Source of the DNA: Coccinella septempunctata
Taxonomy: Eukaryota > Arthropoda > Insecta > Coleoptera > Coccinellidae
Assembly (NCBI RefSeq): GCF_907165205.1
Contig: NC_058190.1
Coordinates: 13,276,001-13,340,000 of the forward strand
Direction: 5' to 3'
Length of the DNA: 64,000 nt
The notes under the pieces were generated by a model, which was not told where the DNA came from, made no database searches, and saw only the letters and a list, made by a program, of their open reading frames with translations. How positions within the stretch are numbered: the first letter of the stretch is position 1; each line of letters starts with the position of its first letter. Made by a program: the position numbers and the translations under genes. Positions 22,835 to 33,655 of this stretch are shown one piece after another.

Positions 22835-23898
22835 ATGCAAACGAAAATGAAATATTCACTTTTAGAAAAAAATTATATGGTTCAGGCTTATTATGAAGCG
22901 AATTCCTCAGGGAGAAAAGCAAGGGAAATTTACGCTCGCAGATTTCCAAGCCGAAACGTTCCTAATTTTAAAACTTTCATAGAAACAGTGCGTAAATTAC
23001 GTGAAGAAGGTATTCTTCACCGCAAGAAGAAGGAAACAATCCGAAATAACGAAGAACGTATCCTGGATTTAGTGAGTGAAAATCCGATGGTATCAACGAG
23101 ACCTCTAACAGATCATCCAAGTGTGAATAAGAGTAAATCCACTGTATGGAGAGTTTTGAAAAGAAATCGCTACCATCCGTACCATTTCCATTCATGTCAA
23201 ACCTTAGAAGAAGGTGATTTTGAGAAGAGGAAAGAATTCTGTGAATTTATTTTAAGAAGGACACGTGAGAATAGGAATTTCCTACGTCTCATACTGTTTA
23301 CGGATGAAGCAACATTCCACAGAAATGGTTTCTTCAACAAAAAAAATAATATAATATGGCAAAGGGAAAATCCACATGCAACAGTAGCAAAAAATAGCCA
23401 GAAGAGATTTTCTGTCAATGTTTGGGCGGGAATGAAGGATGGATTCATTATAGGACCGTACATTCTTCCTGAAACATTGACTGGAAATGGCTATAATCAA
23501 TTTTTGAGGGAAACTCTGCCCGATCCCCTTTGAGTCACTTTCAAGGACTATGGTACCAGCATGATGGTTGCCCTGCTCACACAGTGAGGAGTGTACGAGA
23601 ATTTTTAGACTCTCAATACCCTCGCCGATGGATCGGCCGATTGGGACCTGTCGCATGGCCTCCTCGTTCTCCAGATCTTACACCTATGGATTTTTATTTC
23701 TGGGGTCATATGAAAAGTCTTGTTTATGATAAGCGAGCTCCAGTGACTTCGAGAGAAGAACTGATTCAAAGAATCGAATCAGCCGACGAAGAGATTCGCC
23801 GAAACCCGGAAATGGTTCGTTCAGCAGTGGATAGTGTGGCGAAAAGGGCGAGAAAGTGTATCCTGAAAAATGGCAATATTTTTGAGAACGAATTATGA
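22835..23898 (+). pseudogene. Mariner-type DDE transposase, frameshifted (copy A)
   Basis: Two overlapping frames make one transposase. Frame 1 (22835-23533, 232 codons) has an N-terminal helix-turn-helix of the DUF4817 kind (YSLLEKNYMVQAYYEANSSG ... ARRFPSR), a second HTH (SKSTVWRVLKRNRYHPYH), and the first catalytic Asp in LFTDEATFHRNG (D157). Frame 2 (to 23898, TGA/TAA region) has WYQHDGCPAHTVRSVREFL and PPRSPDLTPMDFYFWG. Counting gives 41 residues between the Asp of QHDG and the Asp of TPMD, a DD41D-type spacing. The frames meet at about 23530 with a -1 shift and probable loss of a few residues, so this copy should not make active enzyme. The same break is in copy B. Confidence 0.8.
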
Positions 23899-24173
23899 AT
23901 AAATTTTATACTAATAGGTTTTTTTGTTGCGTTTGCGTTTGTGAAATTGTGGAATTATTCGTAGAAATTTCCGCAATAATGCCATGCCATTAATATCTGG
24001 GAAGTATTAACCGCCAATTTCTACTCAAACTGCATAAATTGGTTTCAAGATAGTTGCAATATTATATTCAGTTAAATTCAAATACTCTGTCAAATTCTAT
24101 GAGCTGCCATTGCTTGGCAACGAAAATTAAAAACCTTTGAACAGTCTCAATTCAGATTCCACATTTATTTTAA

Positions 24174-25270
24174 CCCTTTCATGGGTAGTGGGAAGCAAAA
24201 TTCCCACCATCAAATATCTGTATTGTGGGCAACGGAAATTATTTTTACCACTCGGAATTGATGCTGCCATATGGCCATAACATTAATGAATACCATATAA
24301 TAGTTTCAATAAGTATGGAGGAAGAATTCTGCATAGTATTTTCGAAGTTTATCGTGCACTGTTGGATTTCTAGTCGTTTGAAAGTTGATTTTCCGCGTTT
24401 TTGTAATAAATCGACCATAATTCTCAGAACAAGCTGAGTAATAAGCTTTTTGTTTTGAATTTCTGATATTCTGGTTCATATCATACGGTTTCCTTCCATA
24501 CACTGGGTTATATCTTCTCTTGGTCGAGCAGTAATTTGATTTGGATAAGTGGGAAATATCCTTCCCACCGCCTATATTCGAATATTTTTTTTCCAAGGAA
24601 ATGTTTCTCTACGATTCATTGCCACTTATTTATTCGTTATTCTCGCGCCTCCAGATATGTGGTCCCTGAATAATCCGCGTCACATGCAGGCTGCAATGGA
24701 ATATCTTTACAGTCTGCCAGAAAACGAATTCGGATCAATTTGGCGAGACAACTGATAGATGGTTTTTCGTCCAGAAAACGTAGAAATAAGCCGGTATTAT
24801 TTCTAGCCAACAAACGAGTAGTCCCAGATAAAGTGCGACTATCGAATGTGGGAAATCATATGCCTCTTCAGCAGGCTACCTACAAAAAAGTCGACTTTGT
24901 AGTACTAAAGCTGCAGAAAAGAGAACACGTTTCATATGTTCCTCATGTACAATACTTCTGTGTTTTCAACCTTGTTTTAATAAATTTCATGGAAAATGAA
25001 GTTGATTTGGAATAATACTTGTGCCATAATAGCAAATAATTACATATAAGGTTATTTTGAATTCTATGTAGCTCACTCGATAGACATAAAGATTTTTTTA
25101 ATACCATTAATTTGGGCAGTGGGAAGAATACTTCCCACATGCGCTACACAGAAAAAGACATAAAAATTTGAAGAAATTATGTTATGCGTAATTGTTAGGA
25201 ATGCTACTGAAATTGATGCTTTCAATTAAACATCTTTTTTGAAAGCATTTCGGTCGTGCCCATGAAAGGG
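24174..25270 (+). mobile_element. piggyBac derivative, 1097 bp, inserted in the mariner right TIR
   Basis: Flanked by TTAA at 24170-24173 and 25271-25274. Ends share CCCTTTCATGGG as a 12-bp inverted repeat. The copy B mariner has a single TTAA (47881-47884) at the same point, a perfect empty site. Internal deletion has left only transposase ends, so it needs an enzyme supplied in trans. It carries three GTGGGAA...TTCCCAC hairpins (24188-24207, 24549-24568, 25119-25138), two of them subterminal. Confidence 0.85.
24657..24999 (+). pseudogene. piggyBac transposase remnant (N-terminal tip joined to C-terminus)
   Basis: Begins MWSLNNPRHMQAAMEYLYSL (N-terminal tip), then joins at about 24735 to LARQLIDGFSSRKRR and LSNVGNHMP, the segment just before the C-terminal domain. 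After a frame change near 24890 it reads RLCSTKAAEKRTRFICSSC, then CFQPCFNKFHG, to the TGA at 24997-24999. The last part is the Cys-rich (C-x2-C ... C-x2-C ... C-x3-C ... H) DNA-binding domain typical of piggyBac transposases. The catalytic DDD core of about 400 residues is absent. Confidence 0.75.
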
Positions 25271-25970
25271 TTAATACGTACTTAACTCAGAGCAGGGAGT
25301 TCGACTCTCAATGAAGTTTCACTGATTTTTTTTAAATTCATTTTGCAATCTGAAATGTTTCGACATACAAATTCAAAAATTATGGGCCTAAGAACACAAG
25401 CTGTGTCATGTTTTTTTATTATTTCAGATATTCGAACGGGACATTTGAATGGCTGTAAAAACGAAGCCGTTTGATATTTTTCGATTCTGTTTTGATATTC
25501 GTGTTAGGTATGAAAGTAAGTACAATCGTGAAAAATTTCATCAATTTCGAGTGAAATTTTTTTTTCGCTGTAGACATGTAAAAAAAAAGTTGTGTTCGAT
25601 TTCTGAAAAAATTTTTTCACAGATATCCTTTAGAAATTGTGTTAATTTAGGAAATGAAAATCAATTTGGCAACCGAAAAAAAAATCACGAACATTGCAGG
25701 TTTTCCGCCATTTTGTAATTTTTTTTTCGATGCTCTACACCATTTCTGAATGAAGCATCCAAAAATACTACGATATGACAAGAAACCATTACTTCCAGTC
25801 TTATACATAACCGACCACACTCAATATAATAACGCTCGAAAATGACATTAAACACCGTGTATCTCCCTTATGCTTCGAAAACGGGAAATATTTCATAAGA
25901 AAAAAATGATTCTCCCGATGTTCTCTACACGTCATATGAGTTTGTCCAGTTTATGATGAAACACCCTGTA

Positions 25971-28815
25971 TATGTATTTTGAGAGAAATTTTTGCATGCT
26001 ATGCTTTCGAATAACGGTCTTGTGTATTTTTTTCATAATCGATCAACAAGCGAATGTGGGGAAGTTGTGAGTTTTGAACTCCAACTCGAAACGTATTGGG
26101 TTTGGAAAAATAAATTCTGATTGGGAAAACAGAACAGACGAAAAATATGGAAAGGGTGGGCTTGATGTATTTCTGCATAATCGATAAACGGAAATGTAGG
26201 AAAAATGTGAATTTTGAAATCGGTAAACGTATTCGGTTCAGGAAAATAAATTAGTCAATCAGCGAATTCGGGCAACAATAAAGATAATAATCACAATGAA
26301 AAGGGTATGCGTGGTGTATTTTTGCATCCTCGAACGAAAAATCACAAACACGTGAATTCGGTAAATAAGGCAGATGAAATGAATAGGAAAAGGGTTTGCT
26401 TGATGTATTTTTGCATCCTCGAACGAAAAATCATCGAAAATGTGGGTAAATAGTGAGGTTTGAACTCCAAATCGGTAAAGGTACTCGTTTCGGGAAAATA
26501 AATCGGTTAACACGCGAATTCGGTAAATAAGGCAGATGGAATGAATAGGAAAAGGGTTTGCTTGATGTATTTTTGCATCCTCGAACGAAAAATCATCGAA
26601 AATGTGGGTAAATAGTGAGGTTTGAACTCCAAATCATTAAAGGTACTCGTTTCGGGAAAATAAATCGGTTAACACGTGAATTCGGTAAATATGGCAGATG
26701 AAATAAACAAGAAAAGGGTTTGCTTGATGTATTTTTGCATCCTCGAACGAAAAATCATCGAAAATGTGGGTAAATAGTGAGGTTTGAACTTCAAATCAGT
26801 AAAGGTACTCGTTTCGGGAAAATAAATCGGTTAACACGTGAATTCGGTGAATAAGGCAGATGAAATGAATAGGAAAAGGGTTTGCTTGATGTATTTTGCA
26901 TCCTCGAACGAAAAATCATCGAAAATGTGGGTAAATAGTGAGGTTTGAACTCCAAATCGGTAAAGGTACTCGTTTCGGGAAAATAAATCGGTTAACACGC
27001 GAATTCGGTAAATAAGGCAGATGAAATGAATAGGAAAAGGGTTTGCTTGATGTATTTTTGCATCCTCGAACGAAAAATCATCGAAAATGTGGGTAAATAG
27101 TGAGGTTTGAACTCCAAATCGGTAAAGGTACTCGTTTCGGGAAAATAAATCGGTTAACACGCGAATTCGGTAAATAAGGCAGATGAAATGAATAGGAAAA
27201 GGGTTTGCTTGATGTATTTTGCATCCTCGAACGAAAAATCATCGATAATGTGGGTAAATAGTGAGGTTTGAACTCCAAATCGGTAAAGGTACTCGTTTCG
27301 GGAAAATAAATCAGTTAACACGCGAATTCGGTTAATAAGGCAGATGAAATAAACAAGAAAAGGGTTTGCTTGATGTATTTTCGCATCCTCGAACGAAAAA
27401 TCATCGAAAATCTGGGTAAATAGTGAGGTTTGAACTCCAAATCGGTAAAGGTACTCGTTTCGGGAAAATAAATCGGTTAACACGCGAATTCGGTAAATAA
27501 GGCAGATGAAATAAATAGGAAAAGGGTTTGCTTGATTTATATTTGCATCCTCGAACGAAAAATCATCGAAAATGTGGGTAAATAGTGAGATTTGAACTCC
27601 AAATCGGTAAAGGTAGTCGTTTCGGGAAAATAAATCGGTTAACACGCGAATTCGGTAAATAAGGCAGATGAAATAAATAGGAAAAGGGATTGCTTGACTT
27701 ATATTTGCATCCTCGAACGAAAAATCATCGAAAATGTGGGTAAATAGTGAGGTTTGAACTCCAAATCGGTAAAGGTACTCGTTTCGGGAAAATAAATCAG
27801 TTAACACGCGAATTCGGTAAATAAGGCAGATGAAATGAATAGGAAAAGGGTTTGCTTGATGTATTCTTGCATCCTCGAACGAAAAATCATCAAAAATGTG
27901 GGTAAATAGTGAGGTTTGAGCTCCAAATCGGTAAAGGTACTCGTTTCGGGAAAATAAATCGGTTAACACGCGAATTCGGTGAATAAGGCAGATGAAGTAA
28001 ATAGGAAAAGGGTTTGCTTGATGTATTTTTGCATCCTCGAACGAAAAATCATCGAAAATGTGGGTAAATAGTGAGGTTTGAACTCCAAATCGGTAAAGGT
28101 ACTCGTTTCGGGAAAATAAATCGGTTAACACGCGAATTCGGTAAATAAGGCAGATGAAATAAATAGAAAAAGGGTTTGCTTGATTTATTTTGCATCCTCG
28201 AACGAAAAATCATCGAAAATGTGGGTAAATAGTGAGGTTTGAACTTCAAATCGGTAAAGGTACTCGTTTCGGGAAAATGAATCGGTTAACACGCGAATTC
28301 GGTAAATAAGGAAGATGAAATAAATAGGAAAAGGGTTTGCTTGATGTATTTTTGCATCCTCGAACGAAAAATCATCGAAAAGGGGGTAAATAGTGAGGTT
28401 TGAACTCCAAATCAGTAAAGGTACTCGTTTCGGGAAAATAAATCGGTTAACACGCGAATTCGGTAAATAAGGCAGATGAAATAAATAGTAAAAGGGTTTG
28501 CTTGATTTATATTTGCATCCTCGAACGAAAAATCATCGAAAATGTGGGTAAATAGTGAGGTTTGAACTCCAAATCGGTAAAGGTACTCGTTTCGGGAAAA
28601 TAAATCAGTTAACACGCGAATTCGGTAAATAAGGCAGATGAAATAAACAAGAAAAGGGTTTGCTTGATGTATTTTTGCATTCTCGAACGAAAAATGATCG
28701 AAAATGTAGAGAAAATGTGAGTTTTGAACTCCAACTCGGTAAAAGTATTCGATTCGGAAAAAGAAATCCTTAAACACATGATTTCGGAAAACCACATATA
28801 GGTATAATATTGTGA
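25971..28815. repeat. Homogeneous satellite array, unit 2 (about 15 monomers)
   Basis: Same 162-bp monomer as unit 1, resuming exactly at the mariner target site. It begins with two diverged monomers (26010-26330), then a truncated monomer at about 26331-26350 (a deletion joining atcaca to aacacgtg), then about 15 regular ones. It is shorter than unit 1, and the last monomers match those of unit 1 closely. Confidence 0.88.
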
Positions 28816-29163
28816 GGGGTGGGCTCTTATTATTATGATAATAAATTTATTCTTAAAAATGTACAGGTCGACAGGAACATTCATTTATTTTATATAGGGT
28901 CCTGTTCAGCAACTTGAATAATATTCAAGAACAACCTACTTTTTATGAATTTCAGATTACAAAATTGATGATAAAAGATAGGTGCACAAAGTAATAGCAC
29001 TAGAAAGAATATATTATATCATGATGGGTTTATAAGTATTCTCCAAAAAAAATAAAAAAATCCGAGAGATACGATTTATTCATTTATTTCTACAAATAAT
29101 ATTCAGCATGTGAAGATCTCTCTATCTCATTCGCATCGAGTAGAGCTCATAATATATTCATAT
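28816..29163. other. Unit 2/3 junction and left part of spacer X
   Basis: The first 100 bases match the start of the segment at 15791-16318, up to cctgttcagcaactt. From 28916 it is spacer X (starting at the position equivalent to 7507). The LINE 5' part and most of the junction segment are therefore deleted in unit 3. Confidence 0.5.
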
Positions 29164-29519
29164 CCCTAATAGCACAAAGTAGTCCTATGGACATCCATAG
29201 GACATCCTCTTCGGACATTACGGACATCCATGGGACGTCCATTTCTGGTACAATGGACGTTCTATGGACATCCGAGGGACGTACAAATGTCACAACTTTG
29301 AACCGAATTCGGACGTCCATCGCGGACGTCCAATGGATGTCCCGTTGGGACCATCATTAGCTATCTCAACGGTACAAAAATTTACCACGACGTTGGCTAT
29401 CCTATCTATTAGAATTTTAATGTCCTAGAACCCAATCTCTTACACTCAGACGCAGATGGTATTTTCTGTGTTGTTGTCATTTCCATCCATACTTAATAGA
29501 AAGTTTTTACACTTGGCCT

Positions 29520-29585
29520 GGATTCGAACTCACGAGTACGTGGGGACATTGCATTACTGAGTCTTCGCTGCAACCGTCCTAGCTA
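29520..29585 (-). promoter_or_regulatory. tRNA-like RNA polymerase III A and B boxes
   Basis: On the minus strand, TAGCTAGGACGG (29574-29585) matches the tRNA A-box at 10 of 12 positions and AGTTCGAATCC (29520-29530) matches the B-box at 10 of 11. The 43-bp gap is within the range for tRNAs. A complete cloverleaf is not evident: the T-stem does not pair well. It is most likely a tRNA-derived (SINE-like) head captured in the element. Confidence 0.5.
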
Positions 29586-29875
29586 CCGAGACTATACGAT
29601 AAACCTACTTGTAGGAACATATTCATTATATTGTTAACTGATTTATGGAATAGTAGTCGATTAATACAGAAATACCATATAATAAAAACTTATAACTTAA
29701 AACTCAAACAAAGATTATTTTATAATAGTAATTACTCAAGTATTTAGTCTTCGTTCATCATAACGTTATACATAATATAATATTCATAAGATATTCATAT
29801 ACTACAAAGCGAAAAAATGGAGTTTAGTGAAAAATAATATTAAATTTTGGTGTTCATTGATATACATGTATGTAT

Positions 29876-30340
29876 TATTTGGTCCATATCACGGATTCCT
29901 ACTGAATATCCGGTATGGACATTCAAAAGATGTCCCTACCGGATATCCACTAGGTGTCCGTGATGGACGTTATACGGATTATGTAACATATACATGTTAT
30001 TTGGTCCATATTACGTCCCTTACGGACTCCTAGTGAATATCCAGAATGGACATTCAAAAGATGTCCCTACCGGATATCCACTAGATGTACGTGATGGACG
30101 TTATACGGACCATGTAATATATATGTATAAGTTATATGGTCCGTACTATGTTCATCACGGTCACGGACACCTAATGGATATCCAGTAAGGACATATTTTT
30201 GACATTGCCTGTATTAAGTCGGTCAGAGACTATTTTGGAACTATATGATACGGACATATGTCATATAGTTCGTATTATGTCCATCACGGTCATCCAATGG
30301 ATATCCGATATAGACATTGTACATAAATCGGACTAACAAT
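29876..30340. repeat. Internal imperfect tandem repeats (about 120-135 bp)
   Basis: Modules start at GGTCCATAT/GGTCCGTAC near 29881, 30003 and 30138, with a weaker one near 30258. Each carries gaatatcc, ggacattcaaaagatgtccc, and taccggatatccactag. Period lengths 122 and 135 bp show degeneration. Confidence 0.6.
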
Positions 30341-30472
30341 GGATATATATCGTGGACCTTCTAAAACTGTTCGGAAACGGACGTCCAAAGGACATACAAA
30401 TCAAGTCCATGGACGTTCCGACGTTAAATGGACATGAATTGTACGTCCCATGGACGTTGTGTGTTATTAGGG

Positions 30473-30888
30473 ATATAATGTTTATATCATGGATATATAA
30501 TAGAATCAAAGCCTTTGGTACTTATAGGACTACTATGAAAACACAAGAACTGATTCATTGACCTGCAGTTATACATCCATAGCACTTCTTTTTCAATCTT
30601 CACAATATCCCAGGAAAATTCCTGTGACACACAAATACCTAATTAAAAGCTCAATATCTGCACTTCACTTTCCCTGATCCACTTTTCAACTGAAAAAATG
30701 TCTATATAACTCAAAAAACTGAATAATTAAATGATAATAAATACAAATCCACCATTAAAAACAACGGTGTCATAGCACAATCCTCCATATTTGTTTATAC
30801 AGTTATTTATTTTGGTCTTGCAACGCCATCGACGGTAGTTAATGGTGTCATTCTCTCCCTATGATCGTAAACTGATACATGGCAAATA
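30473..30888. other. Spacer X continued, unit 3
   Basis: Matches 7770-8165 of unit 1 with small differences. Non-coding. Confidence 0.5.
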
Positions 30889-31809
30889 GAGTCATTCGGG
30901 GTAACTGAGCGCAGTGGGTAAGTGTGCGCAGTGCGTATATCTCGACTATGCAATGTATAAAAGAGGGGTTCATTTGGGTGAAGCAAGGGCGCAGAATCCC
31001 CAAATTAGTTTTTCATACTAGTGCACCGTGCGACGTTTCGTTAACATTTTATTTGCAATCAATCAAATTCACTAGTTTTCTTGTTAATTTTCAGCATCTC
31101 TGCAAATTCTGCCAGGACCAAGTTCCGAGTCCGACAGTGTTAAACAATATTTTATTCGATCATGCGCATATTAATCTAAATATATAATAAAAAATTTTAG
31201 GTTCTCTTAGCTGCTTAACTCTATAAGAACGTCAATTCAAATTTTGGCTTACTGGGGAAAGTGTGCGCGGGTAAGTGTGCGCATAGATTCATTATATGGG
31301 CATTAGTTCAGTGAGGAATAAATTATGACATTGTTGATTTTCTTGGTGAAGACTCGATCAATATTGTCCTATTTGTTCGGAAAAATATGAAGAGCCACCA
31401 ACGGGGGAATGTATAAAGTGTTGTGTTCACCAGGAATTGTGGCACTAACAATAATGCATTGCTTATAAAAAGGCGCTTCTGTATTGTCAATAAACAGCAT
31501 TTCCCTAATATTGTAACATTTTGATGACATTATTTTGTAATTTGTTTTGATTGTGTGGTTCGCTAAGCACTTACCCCGTGAGGGTGCGCACACTTACCCG
31601 CAATACGGGGCATGTGAACGCACTCCGACTTTCACCATTAAATTTCTTTTTGCGGAAAGAAAACGTTTTTGTTTGTTGGTTTCTTGATGTTTTTTTATAG
31701 ATTAGAAAATTCTCTATCTTATGAATATGTTTTAATTTTCCTAGCTGCAACATTTGAAACAGGGTATGGCTTGAAAGGCAAAAGTGCGCACAGTTGCCCC
31801 GAATGACTC
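30889..31809. mobile_element. 921-bp TA-flanked MITE with GTGTGCGCA motifs, copy A
   Basis: Ends GAGTCATTCGGGG / CCCCGAATGACTC, flanked by TA at 30887-30888 and 31810-31811; the empty site ggcaaatatagaac is present in units 1 and 2. The inverted repeat continues with YAACTG and GCGCA. The motif GGGTAAGTGTGCGC or its complement recurs near 30915, 31250-31280, 31585-31600 and 31785, near both ends and internally. An 87-codon frame (30924-31187) is not recognised. The TA target and inverted ends suggest a Tc1/mariner-type non-autonomous element. Confidence 0.7.
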
Positions 31810-31811
31810 TA

Positions 31812-32340
31812 TAGAACATAGTTACAAATATGTCACGTGGATATCATGGAGCGGGAAATTGACATTCAAATGTGAATATGATTCGCATACAGCAAAGGCA
31901 CATCCCAAATATCGAATCAGACACGTAATGGTTACAGAAAAATAACACATAACAAAGTTTCCTATTAGATCTCCCAAGAAAACATAACAGATTTCATAAT
32001 ACTGGTCACCTGGGTTACTGAATAAAGATGAGAATAGAGCACTTTTCATCGAAGTGGTGATTCCAAATAATAACTACCTACTAGATAGACACATGGAAAA
32101 ATTCCAAAATACAGACACCTCGATGAGGAACAAACCAGGAGACAATGGAAGTTGAAAGATATCAAGACCATTCCTATTGTCATTTCATCAACAGGCTTGA
32201 ATACAAGTCCCTGGGAAATGCAAAGAAAATGGAAAAGAACACCATCGACTTCGACAGGAAGTGCGGGGAGATCAGAAACCCAACGGACACCAAGGAGACG
32301 AGGAGGAGACAGGATCCGATCGACATCATTGATTAGAAAA
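31812..32340 (+). pseudogene. R2-like LINE C-terminal block, unit 3
   Basis: As 8190-8790 but with about 95 bp missing after aacaggcttga (32199), which removes the IPKKLPEYL segment. Unit 5 has the same deletion. Confidence 0.6.
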
Positions 32341-33655
32341 GCCAGATGCTCAGCTATGACGGGACCTATCGTCTTCAGTATCCTGGCAGATATTGCATCA
32401 GGACCTGTGCTACCACTATTTTTCAATCACTTGATTACAGTTAAGAGCTCATCTGGTACTTACTTCTGGGAAAAAGAAAAAGTAAGGGTCTGATATTTTT
32501 TGCTTGGTACAAGAAGTCGAAATATTTGTTCCATAATAGTTCATCAAGGATTGCTCGCTAACTTAAGAAAAATATCTTCCGAATACCTCAGCTACCTACT
32601 CGGGACGAGAAACCATCCATTGTATGATTTGTTAATTGCACATTCCTCCATTGAGCTCTATTTGATGTTTTTCCTTGATGAATTGGATATTAATGTCCGC
32701 ACAGCATTTGTAAAGAATGTATTCATATCATTTACTGTTTCCATTGGATTTGTGTTACATGCATTGGTGTAGTTCTTTTGGAGTTATTCAAAGAGTTCTC
32801 TAATGATCATAGACTTCTGTTCATATTTCCCGAACTCACGAATTGGTGTTCAAATTTTTCTCTCTTTCGCTTCTTCAAGAGGTTATCATCATATTGAATC
32901 TTCGTTTTTTGTATGTTTCTTTGAGTGAACCATTATATGTGCTCAAAACAAAAAGCATATCTAGTTTTTCTTGTATTTTTTTTATCTCTGGGTTTGTATT
33001 TCCAGTTCGGGGATTTCTGTTTACATGCACATTCTGTAATGGAAATATTTTATTGAACAACTCCAAAAATACTTGATGACAACGGTCAGATTCTCTGTTT
33101 GTTTATATCTGTCTTTTCAATTTCATACAATAATGTCCATTTATACTTACTCAACGCATTCTTGAAATTTTCAATACTTACTTGTGAGAAATTATGCCTG
33201 TATCTGTATTGGATCAATGGTTAAATCTATTTCTTGAGATGATCAGATATATGTACTTCAATGACGCTTACACTGTATGGTATTTCAATAATTATGAATA
33301 TACCATCAAAACATGACTTCCAGTTTCTAATTATTCTCGTTGGCTGATGTTTTGTTTGCTTTATGCTGAACGTGCCTAAGAAATCGAGAAATTGACTTCT
33401 CTTACTTGACTTCTGACGAGGTGACTCATTCTGTTCTTTTACTCTGTTGAAACTATATGTCTCTGCAATATTTTTGGTTAAAATTGATCCAGCTCTTGTG
33501 AAAAAGTTGTTCATTTAATTTGCAGTTCTCAGAGTATCATCAGTTAATTCCATTTCTTTTATTTCTTTCTATTTGAATTCTGCAAATTCCGTTTTATTCT
33601 TATTGTCTGAATTTTCAGTTAAAGTTTCGTATCTTTCCGATTTATGTTTAGATAA
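32300..33655 (-). pseudogene. LINE A and LINE B remnants, unit 3 (antisense; contains the duplication junction)
   Basis: From 32524 on it is identical to unit 1 (8979 onward). Before 32457 it is identical to unit 5. The RT block reads TGPDAISARILKTIGPVIAE. Confidence 0.6.

Larger units (their letters stand above)
22018..25968 (+). mobile_element. Long-TIR mariner-type transposon, copy A (with nested piggyBac)
   Basis: Ends CAGGGTGTTTCATC / GATGAAACACCCTG flanked by TA duplications (22016-22017, 25969-25970). The empty site is at 11095-11105 in unit 1 (aggtatatatgtatttt) and its copy in unit 3. Terminal inverted repeats run about 0.8 kb: 22018 to about 22840 on the left, and about 24031-24169 plus 25271-25968 on the right. 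The outer ~690 bp are nearly identical, apart from a 9-bp indel and scattered changes; the inner ~130 bp are more diverged. A single transposase gene lies between them. Without the nested element it is about 2.85 kb. Its insertion splits the satellite from its leading spacer. Confidence 0.85.
29164..30472. mobile_element. 1309-bp GGACGTCC-rich non-autonomous element, copy A
   Basis: Ends CCCTAATAGCACA / TGTGTTATTAGGG form a 13-bp inverted repeat with one mismatch. Comparison with the empty sites (attcatatataatg near 7757 and 18687) gives a 2-bp duplication AT (or TA if the ends are set one base further out with slippage). Both ends are crowded with GGACATCC/GGACGTCC palindromes and half sites (29180-29345, 29870-30450). 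It encodes nothing recognisable. It contains a tRNA-like promoter and internal tandem repeats, listed separately. The superfamily is not clear to me. Confidence 0.65.
8945..32490. repeat. Tandem segmental duplication, copy A (about 23.5 kb)
   Basis: Matches copy B (32490-55100) base for base except for a handful of substitutions, a 4-bp deletion near 11007, one fewer satellite monomer and the presence of a 1097-bp piggyBac derivative. Offsets are constant: 23,545 (8979-11000), 23,549 (to about 14,390), 23,710 (to the mariner) and 22,610 after the piggyBac site. Left of about 8912 the similarity to the sequence left of copy B falls to the older inter-unit level. Confidence 0.85.

Noticed and set aside
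22977..23656. Minus-strand frames of 72-124 codons opposite the mariner transposase
   Set aside because: Antisense shadows of the transposase frames.
29514..29595. A functional tRNA gene
   Set aside because: Only the A and B boxes are recognisable; the stems of a cloverleaf do not form convincingly.
30924..31187. 87-codon frame inside the 921-bp MITE as a transposase
   Set aside because: No catalytic or HTH motif, and no resemblance to any transposase I know; the element looks non-autonomous.
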